The translations under genes were made by a program, and so were the position numbers. 64,000 nt of DNA from Sepiola atlantica (Eukaryota; Mollusca; Cephalopoda; Sepiida; Sepiolidae). A model generated the notes under the pieces. The model searched no databases and was not told the DNA's origin. It worked only from the letters and a program-made list of their open reading frames with translations. Numbering within the stretch: the stretch's first letter is position 1; each line of letters starts with the position of its first letter. Below are positions 33,632 through 43,285 of this stretch, piece after piece. The DNA lies in NCBI GenBank assembly GCA_963556195.1, contig OY744546.1, positions 67,254,303-67,318,302 of the forward strand, in the 5' to 3' direction.

Positions 33632-33875
33632 AAAACCTCAGCAAGTTTAACCATATATTTTAAACAAATACACACGAACAACAAAAAATTACTTCACAAT
33701 TATATAGATAACATGTATATCTTCAATGGGTCATAATTTCGTTAGCTTACACTAAGTATTTTTTGAATAACTACCATTTTAAATAAAATTGTTCAAAATT
33801 TGTGTGTCCAAAAGTTAAGGGCTAACACGATTGCGGCTTTTGTCCTTGCTGTGAATGGCTGAAATTACCAACTAA

Positions 33876-34904
33876 CTAGTATTTGGTAAACAAACCCTTG
33901 CTATTTATGACTTCTTGACACCTCTTGGCACAGGAATCCACCAACTTCTTGCAAAACGCTGGCGTTATCGCACTCCATTCAGCATGTAAGCACTGCCAGA
34001 GTTCTTCTTGATTTTTTGGGCACTGAAGTTGAGCACGTTCACCAACTATTTTCCAGATATTCTCAATAGGATTAAGATCTGGACTCTGAGGGGGCCAACG
34101 CATCGTTTCAACTTCTTCCTCGTCTAAAAATGTTTTTACTTTCTTAGCAGTGTGACAAGGAGCGTTATTCTGCATGAAAATTGCAGGTTGATAGAGCGAC
34201 GACCGAAGACTAGGAACTGCATGCTGCCGTAGAATCTGCTTATAAACTTCTGCATTTATTCTACCTTGCAGACGAATCAGTGGTCCACAGCCTGCAGCTG
34301 ACATAACGCCCCAAACCATTACACTTCCACCTCCAAATTTCACAGTTTTTTTCACGCACTTAACCTCCAATCTCTCACCAGTTCTTCGCCGGACATACGT
34401 GTTGCCATCAGATCCGATAACGTTAAACTTCGATTCATCACTAAAGTGCACACGGGACCAGTTTTCGGTTGTCCACACAACGTGTTCTTGGGCAAAAGCG
34501 AGGCGGAGTTTCTGATTCTTTTTGGAGATAAGAGGCTTCCTTGCTGGCACTCGAGATTGCAATCCAGAAGCGTGCAACCGGCGTGTAACAGTTTGCCGAG
34601 ACGCTTAAACAATAGACCTTTGCTTTAGTTCTCGAGATATTTTAGCAGCAGTGTTAAATCTGTCTTTAAGTGACATTTTGACAATAAGACGATCCTGTCG
34701 AGCAGTTGTGCTTCGAGGTCTACCAGATTTTGGGGCAGCTGCCACTGATCCTGACTGCTTGAAATGTGCCACAATACGCTTTACTACACTAGGAGACCTT
34801 CCTACGGTGTCAACCATCTCAGAGGTTTTCTTGCCATTACTATGAAGATGAATAATGAGCTGTTTTTCTTCGACAGAAACGGGACGACGTTGTTTTGCTG
34901 CCAT
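33876..34904 (-). pseudogene. Tc1-like transposase, inactivated by a nonsense codon and a catalytic Asp-to-Asn change
   Basis: Transposase that would cut and rejoin transposon ends in the nucleus. From ATG at 34,904 it spans about 342 codons, normal for Tc1. Residues about 8-60 form the first helix-turn-helix, GRPR follows at about 61-64 as an AT-hook-like linker, then a second helix-turn-helix to about 115. The DDE domain has HFSDESKF (first Asp, about residue 156), MQNNAPCHT and PDLNPIENIW (Glu, about 281). The spacing fits DD34E. Two lesions are visible: an in-frame TAA at 34,607-34,605 (codon 100) with the frame continuing unchanged after it, and AAT at 34,169-34,167 where the family has the second catalytic Asp (usual motif QDNAPCH; here QNNAPCH). 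No frameshift was found, so inactivation is fairly recent. Confidence 0.93.
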
Positions 34905-35414
34905 GTTGTACTAGTGCGATACAAACACTCATTTCTTTTACCCAATTACAATAATTTTAATGTTCTTTAGTAAAAATTTGAAGTAGGATTATTCATAGTA
35001 CCTGTCTGACAGCGAAACGACGTGTGTCGACTTCAGAATGAAGATGGACGTTTCTCTCTCTTTTTATAGGAGAGCGAAGTCCACAAATGTAAAGTTATGA
35101 GCCAGGGGCGATAACTCTTACCCGTTGGAAACTCCACTTATGTAAAGTATGTTCAGGGGCGATAACTCCTGTCCACCTATACAGTACCTTACTGTTATAA
35201 TAATTAAAGAGTATACCGCCTAGCCCTTAACTTTTGGACCACGAGAATTTGGACAAACTTTTGTGTTATTGGTCATAACTTCAAAAATATCCAACGGATG
35301 CTTATGAAATTTAGGCGAGACATGAGTGATGAGTATATCTATAAGTATATATGCATATTAAGTATTTTAAATGAACGGCTTTTCATAAAAAGTACTTAAA
35401 CTTGTCTTGAAACT

Positions 35415-35442
35415 ACTAGCCCTTAACTTTTGGACGCTACTG
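35415..35442. repeat. Tc1 right terminal inverted repeat
   Basis: Reverse complement of the left terminal repeat, followed by TA and further TA units. The inner copy of the core is at about 35,221-35,239. Confidence 0.95.
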
Positions 35443-35639
35443 TATATATATATATGTCTCGGAAGTTTCTCAACCATTAAAACTATATAAAAAAAAACAA
35501 AAAAAAAAAACTTATAGTCTCAAGTCTTCCAGTGGAAAATCATTCATGTAAGTCAATTTATTTTTTACAGTTATTATGTTAGTTAGTTTCTAACACTATT
35601 TTAAGGGATCATCAGTTGTTTACCATGAAAAACTGTTTC

Positions 35640-35950
35640 GGGAATTTAGACGTAATGGGTTACTGAGAATTGTGGTCTAGATTTTGGGTGTCACCCTGAG
35701 TTGGGAGCAGTATAGCGAGGTGTTTGTTTACATTAGTTTTAAACTTCTGCATGTCGGCACTCTCTAGAAAACATGGAGCAAGGAGGGAGTTACAGAGGCC
35801 AGCAGCACGAGGGAAGAAGCTATTGGAGCAGAAGGCACTCCGGCATCTGGGGACCTCCACAGTGAATGGATAGAATTTAGCTGATTGTCGAATTGGTCTA
35901 GTGAATTTACGTCGAGGGGGCACCAGAGTAGATAGTTCATCGGAGCATAT
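35640..35950 (-). pseudogene. non-LTR retrotransposon C-terminal tail
   Basis: Minus-strand translation gives ICSDELSTLVPPRRKFTRPI, then FTVEVPRCRSAF, SFFPRAAGL and FKTNVNKHL before the stop near 35,660. This is the same family and same tail as 25,251-25,651. It lacks the upstream RT domain and its 3' UTR (CTCAGTAACCCATTACGT) is diverged. The frame is open for this short span but the copy is 5'-truncated and cannot be functional. The residues before ICSDEL come from unrelated flanking sequence. Confidence 0.87.
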
Positions 35951-36286
35951 ATGCGTATGCATTTTTTTGTGTTTGTTTTTGTACATATGTGTATATTTAT
36001 GTGTGCTTATGTACAGATGTGCATATCTTCGATCTCTAACAAAATTGAAATTTTATTAACACTAACTCTATATATACTTTTTTTATTTGAAGATATGCTC
36101 ATTTGTTGCCGCTTTAGTATTTGTTTTCTCTTGTTAAAGATTACGGAACAGTTAGGCGAAACATTGAGTTCTTTGCTCTTCCGCTGTTTCCTTTTAATGT
36201 ATGTATATCTCTATATATAAAGATTGCTATTCACATATAGCTGTTTCGTCGTATATGATGTACCATTCTGACTATATGTAACGAGT
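35951..36286. other. short gene-free stretch
   Basis: About 335 bp. An 89-codon open frame (35,951-36,220) is not recognisable. A GAAAC preceded by a degraded hairpin near 36,155 may be another worn ribozyme-like relic. Confidence 0.45.
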
Positions 36287-36624
36287 GTATTGATTTACTC
36301 CTCTCCAGGAGTTAGGCACAAGGCTAGTTTTTATCTTACTCCCACAAGTAAGATGTGACCCAAGGCCGGGTCGGGAAAGTGGGGTTTAAAAATTGCCTAG
36401 GCAGTCCGTCGGCATTCTCCGGTAGGGGCGCCTCAGGCAGTAAGCAATAAACTTACTCCTCCCCAAAGAGCGGAGGCGAAGCCTGGGAAGATGGACCTCC
36501 AAGAACTGCACAGGACAGACCCATTGACCGGCGTAAATCAAGACCCGAAGGCCAAGAAAACACCAGTATGGTGTGCAGTATCCATCGGAACAGATACTAC
36601 ACTTTGATCTTAGCCAAAAGGCCA
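36287..36624 (-). mobile_element. SINE-like element with U2 snRNA-derived head, copy 2
   Basis: On the minus strand it starts GGCCTTTTGGCTAAGATCAA and continues AGTGTAGTATCTGTT, the U2 snRNA 5' region. It holds about ten more bases of the U2 head than the 28.1-kb copy and has the same extra A. The body matches the other copy end to end except that the ~37-bp segment is absent. It finishes with GTGGGAGTAAGATAAAAACT and GAGTAAATCAATAC. Both copies are over 50% GC in a roughly 30% GC region. A true U2 gene is excluded because homology to U2 stops after about 35 nt. Confidence 0.82.
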
Positions 36625-37479
36625 ATGTATTTACGTCGAGGTTGAAATCCGAACGGTCGGTCTTATACCAATGCGGTAAAAAGGGTATATCTATATAGCA
36701 AACAAGCGAGTGATATATAGAGAAATAGATATATTTATATTTTTTATATACGTATACATATAGTCATCCACAGATTGATGTTTCGACACATTGGTGGGGC
36801 TTTGCATGGCGAATTTTACACGTATACATTCAAAACATGAATGCGTATACAGAAGTACATTATCATATACATCAAGAAATAAGTCAAATTATTAGGTGTT
36901 CAAAGTTACTATCATTATCGATTACTAAAACAACGCAATTGATTTACAAGAGATACTTAATGCTAAGTAACAAATGTTAAAAATCCTGGTTTACTTCATG
37001 TATGCAATAAACAATACAGTTTGAGTTATTGTAACGCCATATACCGGAAACCGGTATTTGCGATATCAGGTGTGCTACAGTGCTCATCGATTCATCAGAA
37101 AATATTTTTTACTAATTCATGAGAAGGTTTTGTAAATCGTAGAAATATAGCGGACTATTGGAAATATTCAAAGCATCTGACAAATACTTATTATTATACG
37201 CCCTGTGTTCTGAAGAGACTTTTTATTATAAAAAAAATGTACGACATATTTCTAGAACGAGGTCAGAAGCTGAATCACTTTGCGAAAGTACGATCATATA
37301 CTTTGACAATTTGACAGATTTAACAAAACTGGCAATTTACGATGAATGTCACGTAGTTATTCATTTTGACAGCTTCTATACTTTGTGCCTCAACAAGTGG
37401 CTCATACCGAATTGCACTTTGCGAATGTCAGTAATTGTGGACACTCTTATATAAGTGAAGTAGATATTCAATACTTTCA
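36625..37479. other. gene-free stretch with an unrecognised 98-codon frame
   Basis: The frame at 37,158-37,454 has no recognised domain. Parts of it (GGTCAGAAGCTGAA, TTTGCGAAAGTACGATCATA, TGCCTCAACAAGTGGCTCA) recur in diverged form at about 39,267-39,430 and 39,540-39,590. It is therefore more likely part of a repeat family than a gene. Confidence 0.5.
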
Positions 37480-38440
37480 TTGGTATGTCACTCTTTCTGT
37501 TTTCAGGGATAACATTAACAAGAAACAATACTTTTCTTGAGTAAATTTTTACGCATTATTTAATTATTGTTATAATTTTGTAGTGTCTTTATTTTTATAA
37601 TTTTTCTGATATATCCTCGTTCACATGTGACATCTGTAACCAGGAAACACTTCATTTTATTTTATTTTAATTAATTGTATTTGTTTATAATTTCGGCCTA
37701 GTGTTCAATGAAGACAGCTTCTATTTTTTGCGGCTAAACTAATGGCTAATACTAAATGCAATAATACAATATTTAGCAAATACTGAATATAAGTGATTTA
37801 GACATTAGTATGCCACTGTTTCTGTTGTCAGCGATACCATCATGAACAAACAATAATTTTAGTTAGTAAATTTTTACGCATTATTTAATTATTGTTATAA
37901 TTTTGTAGTGTCTTTATTTTTATAATTATTCTGATATATCCTCGTTCACATGTGACATCTGTAACCAGGAAACACTTCATTTTATTTTATTTTAATTAAT
38001 TGTATTTGTTTATAATTTCGGCCTAGTGTTCAATGAAGACAGCTTCTATTTTTTGCGGCTAAACTAATGGCTAATACTAAATGCAATAATACAATATTTA
38101 GCAAATACTGAATATAAGTGATTTAGACATTAGTATGCCACTGTTTCTGTTGTCAGCGATACCATCATGAACAAACAATAATTTTAGTTAGTAAATTTTT
38201 ACGCATTATTTAATTATTGTTATAATTTTGTAGTGTCTTTATTTTTATTCTTATATATCCTCGTTCACATGTAACATTTATAACGAGGAAACACTATATT
38301 TAATTTTATTTTAATTTGTTCATAAATCCGGCCCAGTGTGCAATGAAGACAGCTTCTATATTTTGCGACTAAACTAGTGACTAATACTGAATGCAATAAT
38401 ACAATATTTGGCTCATACTGAATATCAGTAATGTTGCCAT
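37480..38440. repeat. 325-bp tandem repeat, about 2.9 copies
   Basis: The word GTAAATTTTTACGCATTATT occurs at 37,541, 37,866 and 38,191, exactly 325 bp apart. The first two copies are nearly identical. The third (from about 38,240) is more diverged, with ACATTTATAACGAGGAAAC replacing ACATCTGTAACCAGGAAAC. The similarity of copies 1 and 2 points to a recent unequal exchange on top of an older duplication. Confidence 0.95.
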
Positions 38441-38632
38441 TCTAAGCTAATTTAATCACAAACAGTATTACTCCCATTAGAATGTAACAATATTGTTAAT
38501 TATTCATTATGGTAATAATAGTGTATTTTTATTTAACTATTTTTCTACGTGGCTATTTAAGTTTCGGACAAACATCAACAGCATAGGCTATTATGAACTT
38601 TATTTTAATTAATGTTATTTATTTAAAACTTC

Positions 38633-38760
38633 AGGCCATAATTGTTAGAGGGTTTACTAATCGGCTGACAGAGGGCGTTTCAACCAAACGGTTGAGTCAT
38701 ATACAAGTGTCAAAAATAGTAGCTGATTCTTCCATTTTCTAGAAGCATTACAAAATAAGG
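38633..38760 (+). mobile_element. tRNA-like SINE, copy 1
   Basis: GGCCATAATTGTTAGAGG (box A-like) is followed by GGCGTTTCAACC (box B-like) about 40 bp later, then GAGTCATA and a tail. It is related to 40,900-41,040. Both are diverged. Confidence 0.6.
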
Positions 38761-39599
38761 ATCAAGTTTTATTAGCACTGAACACTATTTGGCTTGCTCA
38801 AATGTCGCTAAGTTTAGACTCTATAAAGGAACTGAACTAAAATATCTATACGAACATTAGAATGTCTCTATTTTACTTCCCGGTGATGAGAATTGAAAAC
38901 AAACAATACTTGTTCAAAATCATATTGATCTGGAAAATAATCATATCGTTAGATCTAGGTTTTAAATAAGCCCGAATTAAGACCAATACTCAGATTTATG
39001 GACAGAATTAAAACATATCAGTTAATTTCGATTTATTATTTAACTATATACTAAGTTTGTTTGACATTTATTTTTACTATCAACATATGCTTTTCTTGAT
39101 TAAATAGAGACTATTGTAAGTTTCCTAACTATTTAGTATCCGTGAATATCTTCAAAAGACTGACAAACAAATCGTTTACTTGCAATCTTGCATTGACACT
39201 TCATCCAGTTTTCTGTAGAATTGTTTTGTCAGCAAAAAGTGTATGTTATATTTCTATCAACAAATCAGAAGCTGTGCCACCTTGCAGAATCAGGATTAAT
39301 AGTCATTGATAAGTTGGCAGCCTAAGCAAAGCTGACAAATAAAAGAAAATGTTCATGCACAAAGTTATTTGGGCAGTTATTAATCATTGTGCCTCAATTA
39401 GTGGCTCACGCTGAATGCTGCTGTAAAATATTTGTTAATGTTTGCATGTCGGCCATTTTTAGTAACCCTAAGCTAATTGCAGCAAAAAAAATCAATACTA
39501 TTATTGGAATATCACTGAAACATCATAGTTAAAAAAACAGGTCAAAAGTAGATGCATATTGCGAAAGCGCAATCATAGTTATCGACAACAGATATAAAA
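38761..39599. other. gene-free stretch with diverged repeat fragments
   Basis: Contains scattered fragments related to 37,250-37,440 (at about 39,267-39,430 and 39,540-39,590). No gene was recognised. Confidence 0.5.
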
Positions 39600-40030
39600 A
39601 CATATAAGCAATTTTTTTTTTCGATAATAGATCTACCCAGTTTTCGAGCAAAGATCAACTTACATCTGCCTTTTATTGGATAAAGTACAGAGTCTATCTG
39701 CCGCAAGGTTGCGTAAAGTGGATTTTATTTTATTTTTACCTAACATGTTTTTATACTAACTCATACCATTATTTAATTTTACAACTTTTAATACGAAAAT
39801 GAAGAATTTGACTAAATATAAACAAAACATACTACATGTTGATAATTTTCGATAATAGACATACCCGGTGTTGGGGTGAGGATCAACTTGCATATGGCCT
39901 TAGTTGGATCAAGTACAAAGTATATCGGCCACAAGGTTGCGTAATGTTTAATTTGTATTTTTTTTTACTTAACATGTTTTCTATACTAAGTTATCGCATA
40001 ATGTAATTTTATAATTTGTAATGTTGTTGT
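39600..40030. repeat. 229-bp direct duplication
   Basis: CGATAATAGA starts at about 39,620 and again at about 39,849. Both copies then share AAGATCAACTT/GAGGATCAACTT, CAAGGTTGCGTAA, AACATGTTTT and TATACTAA in the same order. A third, partial copy of the downstream half lies at about 40,355-40,465. Confidence 0.8.
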
Positions 40031-40354
40031 GAAGTAGCCCAACAGTAAAAAGAAGTCAAGTCGAGGTTGGGTTAAGATAACAAGTGTATTAACATAACAT
40101 GTACAAAGGTAAGGAAACTGACTGGCACTCGGCTAGACAGTTACAATACTGTCCTTTTTCTCCCTGGTGAGTGTCTACTCGCACTATTCATAGTAAGAAC
40201 CGGTGCAGTTTATTTTCTGTTAGAACGGCCGGTGTAACAAATATTAAAAATGAAGTATTAGCTAAATTAAAACAAAAGATATACGGCATGTTGATCCTAA
40301 CGCGAGGACAGAGACCGTTAATAAGAAACAAACTGTCCCGTGGACGAAACTGTA
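40031..40354. other. sequence splitting the 229-bp repeat family
   Basis: A GC-richer segment. It could be an insertion into the duplicated block; no terminal repeats were identified. A 68-codon open frame (40,171-40,377) is not recognisable. Confidence 0.4.
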
Positions 40355-40899
40355 TATGTTTCTATATAAACTCATAACATTATGTAATTTTATAAGTTTT
40401 AATATGAAAATTAAGTATTTGCTAAGTAGAAACAAAACATATACTACATGCTGATACTAACCCGAAAAAGAAAGAAACTCTACCGTAGATGCAACAGAAC
40501 AGTATCCCGAGTAAAACTTTAGGAAGGATCCTATTGTGGTAATAATTTTGTATTGTTTTGACAAATTATTTGCTGCTGTCTCTATTTGCATCGGATGTCA
40601 ATAAACAGCAAAGACGATTAGTGTCTCATACAATATTTTGCATTCTCAAATATCGGTTATTTAAGCCACTCAAATAAAAAATCAACAGTATCAATGAAAA
40701 TTACAGTTTTTCTTGTTCGTCGATGGAATTGAAAAAAAATGCTTCTCATAAATAATCTTTTACAAATGAATTCAATTGTGCTCATAATTTTGATTTTTTA
40801 AAAATAATCATGTGATGTCTGCATTCGCATTATACACGCATAAATAGAAAATACAGCGTTTTAGTTGTTTTTTTATAATTAATTGGATTTATGGATGAC

Positions 40900-41040
40900 C
40901 GATTTGCTGTAATTGTTAGAGTATACGATACTGAGCCAGGAGATCGGGGTTCAACTAACGGTAGAGTCATACAAACAACTAAAATAAGGTAATTGGTATT
41001 TCCTTGTCAGATACACGGCATTATAAAGTCAAGACAAAAA
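40900..41040 (+). mobile_element. tRNA-like SINE, copy 2
   Basis: GCTGTAATTGTTAGAGTA (box A-like) and GGGGTTCAACT (box B-like) about 40 bp apart, followed by AGAGTCATAC and a short body. This is a better preserved relative of 38,633-38,760. Confidence 0.65.
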
Positions 41041-41606
41041 GTAAATGACAAATCCAGGAAAACAAGTGACGATTTTTCTTTCATATCGTTTAAGTTCTTA
41101 ATGAAATGATTTGCCCATTTATTATTTATTTATTACATGAAAGATTAAATTATATCGATAAGAAAGATACAAATAAAAATATTGGAGTTCAACTCTAGTT
41201 GCAAGAGTACACGAGTGCCCTCAACCCTAATTGTTAAAGAACAGGAGTGCTTGCTATTATAAAATAAACACCGTCAAATATATACGATACCCTATTTACA
41301 AGACTCAAGATTAGACCACACACATACGGGCGCACACACGCACGCAGGCGCGACATCATTTTGGAGACGACAAAAGCAATAAAAAGTATTAAATTTCAAA
41401 AGAAATTCTACGCACCCTAGGAAGCTGGGATGACCGATAGATCATGGATGAGTAACACGTACTTGACCAAGAGAAGCAGGAATAATGGCAAATAAAAAAT
41501 AAAAGATACCCACACACCAGCAAACCCACGCATGCGCAAAAACAATAACAAATTTACTCAAATGAAACAACATTCTCTCAAATCGAAAGACATTTCTTCA
41601 AATCGA
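41041..41606. other. gene-free stretch
   Basis: Contains a short CA/CG-rich piece at about 41,320-41,350 (CACACACGCACGCAGGCGCG). Nothing else was recognised. Confidence 0.5.
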
Positions 41607-41611
41607 TTTAC

Positions 41612-41652
41612 ATATCTGATGAAAGCGGACCACCGCTTGAAACGCGTTATAT
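41612..41652 (+). ncRNA. hammerhead ribozyme candidate with minimal stem III
   Basis: The core CTGATGA is at 41,616-41,622. Stem II is a perfect AAGCGG/CCGCTT (41,623-41,628 with 41,633-41,638) with loop ACCA. GAAA is at 41,639-41,642. Stem III would be A-T and C-G around a two-base GC loop, which is sterically tight. The cleavage triplet is GTT. Stem I has four A-T pairs (ATAT 41,612-41,615 with ATAT 41,649-41,652) and weak pairing beyond. The core is convincing but stems I and III are marginal, so it may be active only as a dimer or may be a relic. Confidence 0.55.
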
Positions 41653-41734
41653 AAAATTATAAAATGATAAAACAACAAAATAATAAATAAATGTTGAAAA
41701 AAACATTCTACAAATGTTGGTAGCCTTACTCCTT

Positions 41735-41736
<2 letters not shown>

Positions 41737-41792
<56 letters not shown>

Positions 41793-41811
41793 TATATATC
41801 TATATATATAT
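41737..41811. repeat. (TA)n microsatellite, interrupted
   Basis: TA units with TTAA and TCTA interruptions, abutting the left arm of a long inverted repeat. Confidence 0.96.
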
Positions 41812-42148
41812 AACATAAAATATGATAACACGAAATTACATAATTGTCGATGCAATAATTTATTTCAACCTTGTGGTTTCCTCGGGCATCTAACTAGACA
41901 ATTACATTTTTGAGACTGACAGAAAATTGAATTCACCTTCACCGATTCAAATACAACCAGAGAGAGTGGTGGTTGCAACCAATCTGAACACCTTCTCTCT
42001 GGTTGTATTTGAATCGGTGAAGGTGAATTCAATTTTCTGTCAGTCTCAAAAATGTAATTGTCTAGTTAGATGCCCGAGGAAACCACAAGGTTGAAATAAA
42101 TTATTGCATCGACAATTATGTAATGTCGTGTTATTATATTTTATGTTA
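41812..42148. repeat. 337-bp long inverted repeat (154-bp arms) between (TA)n tracts
   Basis: Arms 41,812-41,965 and 41,995-42,148 are nearly perfect reverse complements around a ~29-bp loop. Both contain TTCACCTTCACCGATTCAAA and CTCGGGCATCTAACTAGACA. In one orientation the arm carries GAGGAAACC, a CACAAGG loop and TTG, similar to the GAAA - stem III part of a hammerhead, but the CUGANGA core is not intact. (TA)n abuts the left end and lies about 70 bp from the right end. Transcription through it would give a long hairpin. Confidence 0.9.
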
Positions 42149-42212
42149 TTCTTGCTCTGTTTATAACAATGAGATCTCATACCCGGATTTCTTCCTGGAA
42201 TTATTCCATTAT

Positions 42213-42215
<3 letters not shown>

Positions 42216-42256
<41 letters not shown>

Positions 42257-42287
42257 TAAATATATATATATATATATATATATATGA

Positions 42288-42330
<43 letters not shown>
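42216..42330. repeat. (TA)n microsatellite with two GAATAAA interruptions
   Basis: Three TA runs separated by TGAATAAA. Confidence 0.96.
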
Positions 42331-42332
<2 letters not shown>

Positions 42333-43162
42333 GACTATCGATATACATATTTAGCATTTTGGGGCACATATATACTCTAGTTAATCTAATATATACAATT
42401 AGGTTGAAAGGAAGTGTCTGTGTTGGACTTAAATAGCAATGCAACGCGCGAACCATTAGTTGGGTCTGCCATAGCAGTAAAAATAAAATTTGTCACTTTC
42501 TGTTCTTTAGATAAATAAACATTCTAATAGATTTCATTTGTTATATATTTTACCAAATCTCTCACCGGTTTCAGTTGTTTCAACTACTAGAGATATTAAC
42601 GATGCGTCCTATTTCAATTGGCAAACGATAGATGTATCTATTTCGGGAGCAATGCTAAAGAGCTTGAACATTGGATACTGATTAGGCGAAGATTAGATAA
42701 ACGCCGCTTCGTCAGTTCTTCTCCGAATTTACGTCTATTTCAGATTTATTTGTGTTGCTAGACAGAAAATTAAAACTGAATCTTTAAAATCGTGATCTTA
42801 CTTGTTGCAGTTGCTTGTTCTGTTGTTACATTTGCTTTTTTCTTACAATAATTCAACATTTTTCAGTGGTTCAACCACTGATGATTTCTATAAATAAATG
42901 AAGTTTCTGATTGAAAAGGATGATCACTCGAGATTGGTTCGCTTTCGCAAGAATGACGTTCCTATATGTGATATATTATTTCTTCTTTTCGTATTAATTG
43001 TATTTGCTTCGATCCATTTGTTTGTATTGTTGATGTGGTTTCTTTTAAAGTGTTGATAGGCAAAAATAACATTCGATAGAAAGACAGCGTGCAAGAAAGT
43101 GAAGGGGGTGGCATTTCCGGTTGCAGTGGCTACAGATAGCCACGAACTCGAGATAGATACTT
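42331..43162. other. gene-free stretch bordering the satellite
   Basis: The last non-satellite unique DNA in the window. No gene, RNA or transposon was recognised. Confidence 0.55.
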
Positions 43163-43170
43163 AGATAGAT

Positions 43171-43201
<31 letters not shown>

Positions 43202-43223
43202 GAGAGAGAAAGAGAGAAAGAGA
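43163..43223. repeat. (GATA)n/(GA)n microsatellite
   Basis: AGATAGATA passes into GA units with a few interruptions. It ends about 60 bp before the 71-bp satellite starts. Confidence 0.95.
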
Positions 43224-43285
43224 CTGCCATTGAGACAGAAATGCTGATCCATGTATTCCGTTCATGTTTATTCATAAACGGATCT

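Larger units (their letters stand above)
33604..35442 (-). mobile_element. Tc1/mariner-superfamily DNA transposon, 1,839 bp, complete ends
   Basis: The ends are perfect inverted repeats starting CAGTAGCGTCCAAAAGTTAA (33,604 on; reverse complement ending at 35,442). TA dinucleotides flank both ends, the Tc1/mariner target duplication. The core GTCCAAAAGTTAAGGGCTA recurs inside at 33,806-33,824 and, in reverse, at about 35,221-35,239, about 200 bp from each end. This gives an IR/DR arrangement like that of Sleeping Beauty-type elements. One transposase frame lies on the minus strand. An internal ~50-bp direct repeat with AGGGGCGATAACTC lies at about 35,104 and 35,153. The element inserted into a (TA)n tract. 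Intact ends mean it could still be moved by a transposase made elsewhere. Confidence 0.95.

Noticed and set aside
34577..34607. Frameshift between the two transposase frames
   Set aside because: Codon-by-codon reading shows that both parts are in the same frame; the break is a single TAA, and the apparent downstream start is an internal TTG.
35590..35625. Hammerhead on the minus strand (CTGATGATCCC...GAAAC)
   Set aside because: The intervening sequence does not form a stem II; at most a worn relic.
36287..36624. Functional U2 snRNA gene
   Set aside because: Only about 35 nt of U2 are present; the rest of U2, including the Sm site region, is absent.
36386..36625. 79-codon frame and the similar frames at 28,183-28,488
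   Set aside because: They lie in the U2-headed repeat and are not conserved between the two copies in the same frame.
37080..37100. Hammerhead ribozyme at a TCATCAG word (minus strand)
   Set aside because: No GAAA within reach of the core.
37158..37454. 98-codon frame as a gene
   Set aside because: Pieces recur in diverged form at about 39.3 and 39.5 kb, so it is probably repeat sequence; no domain recognised.
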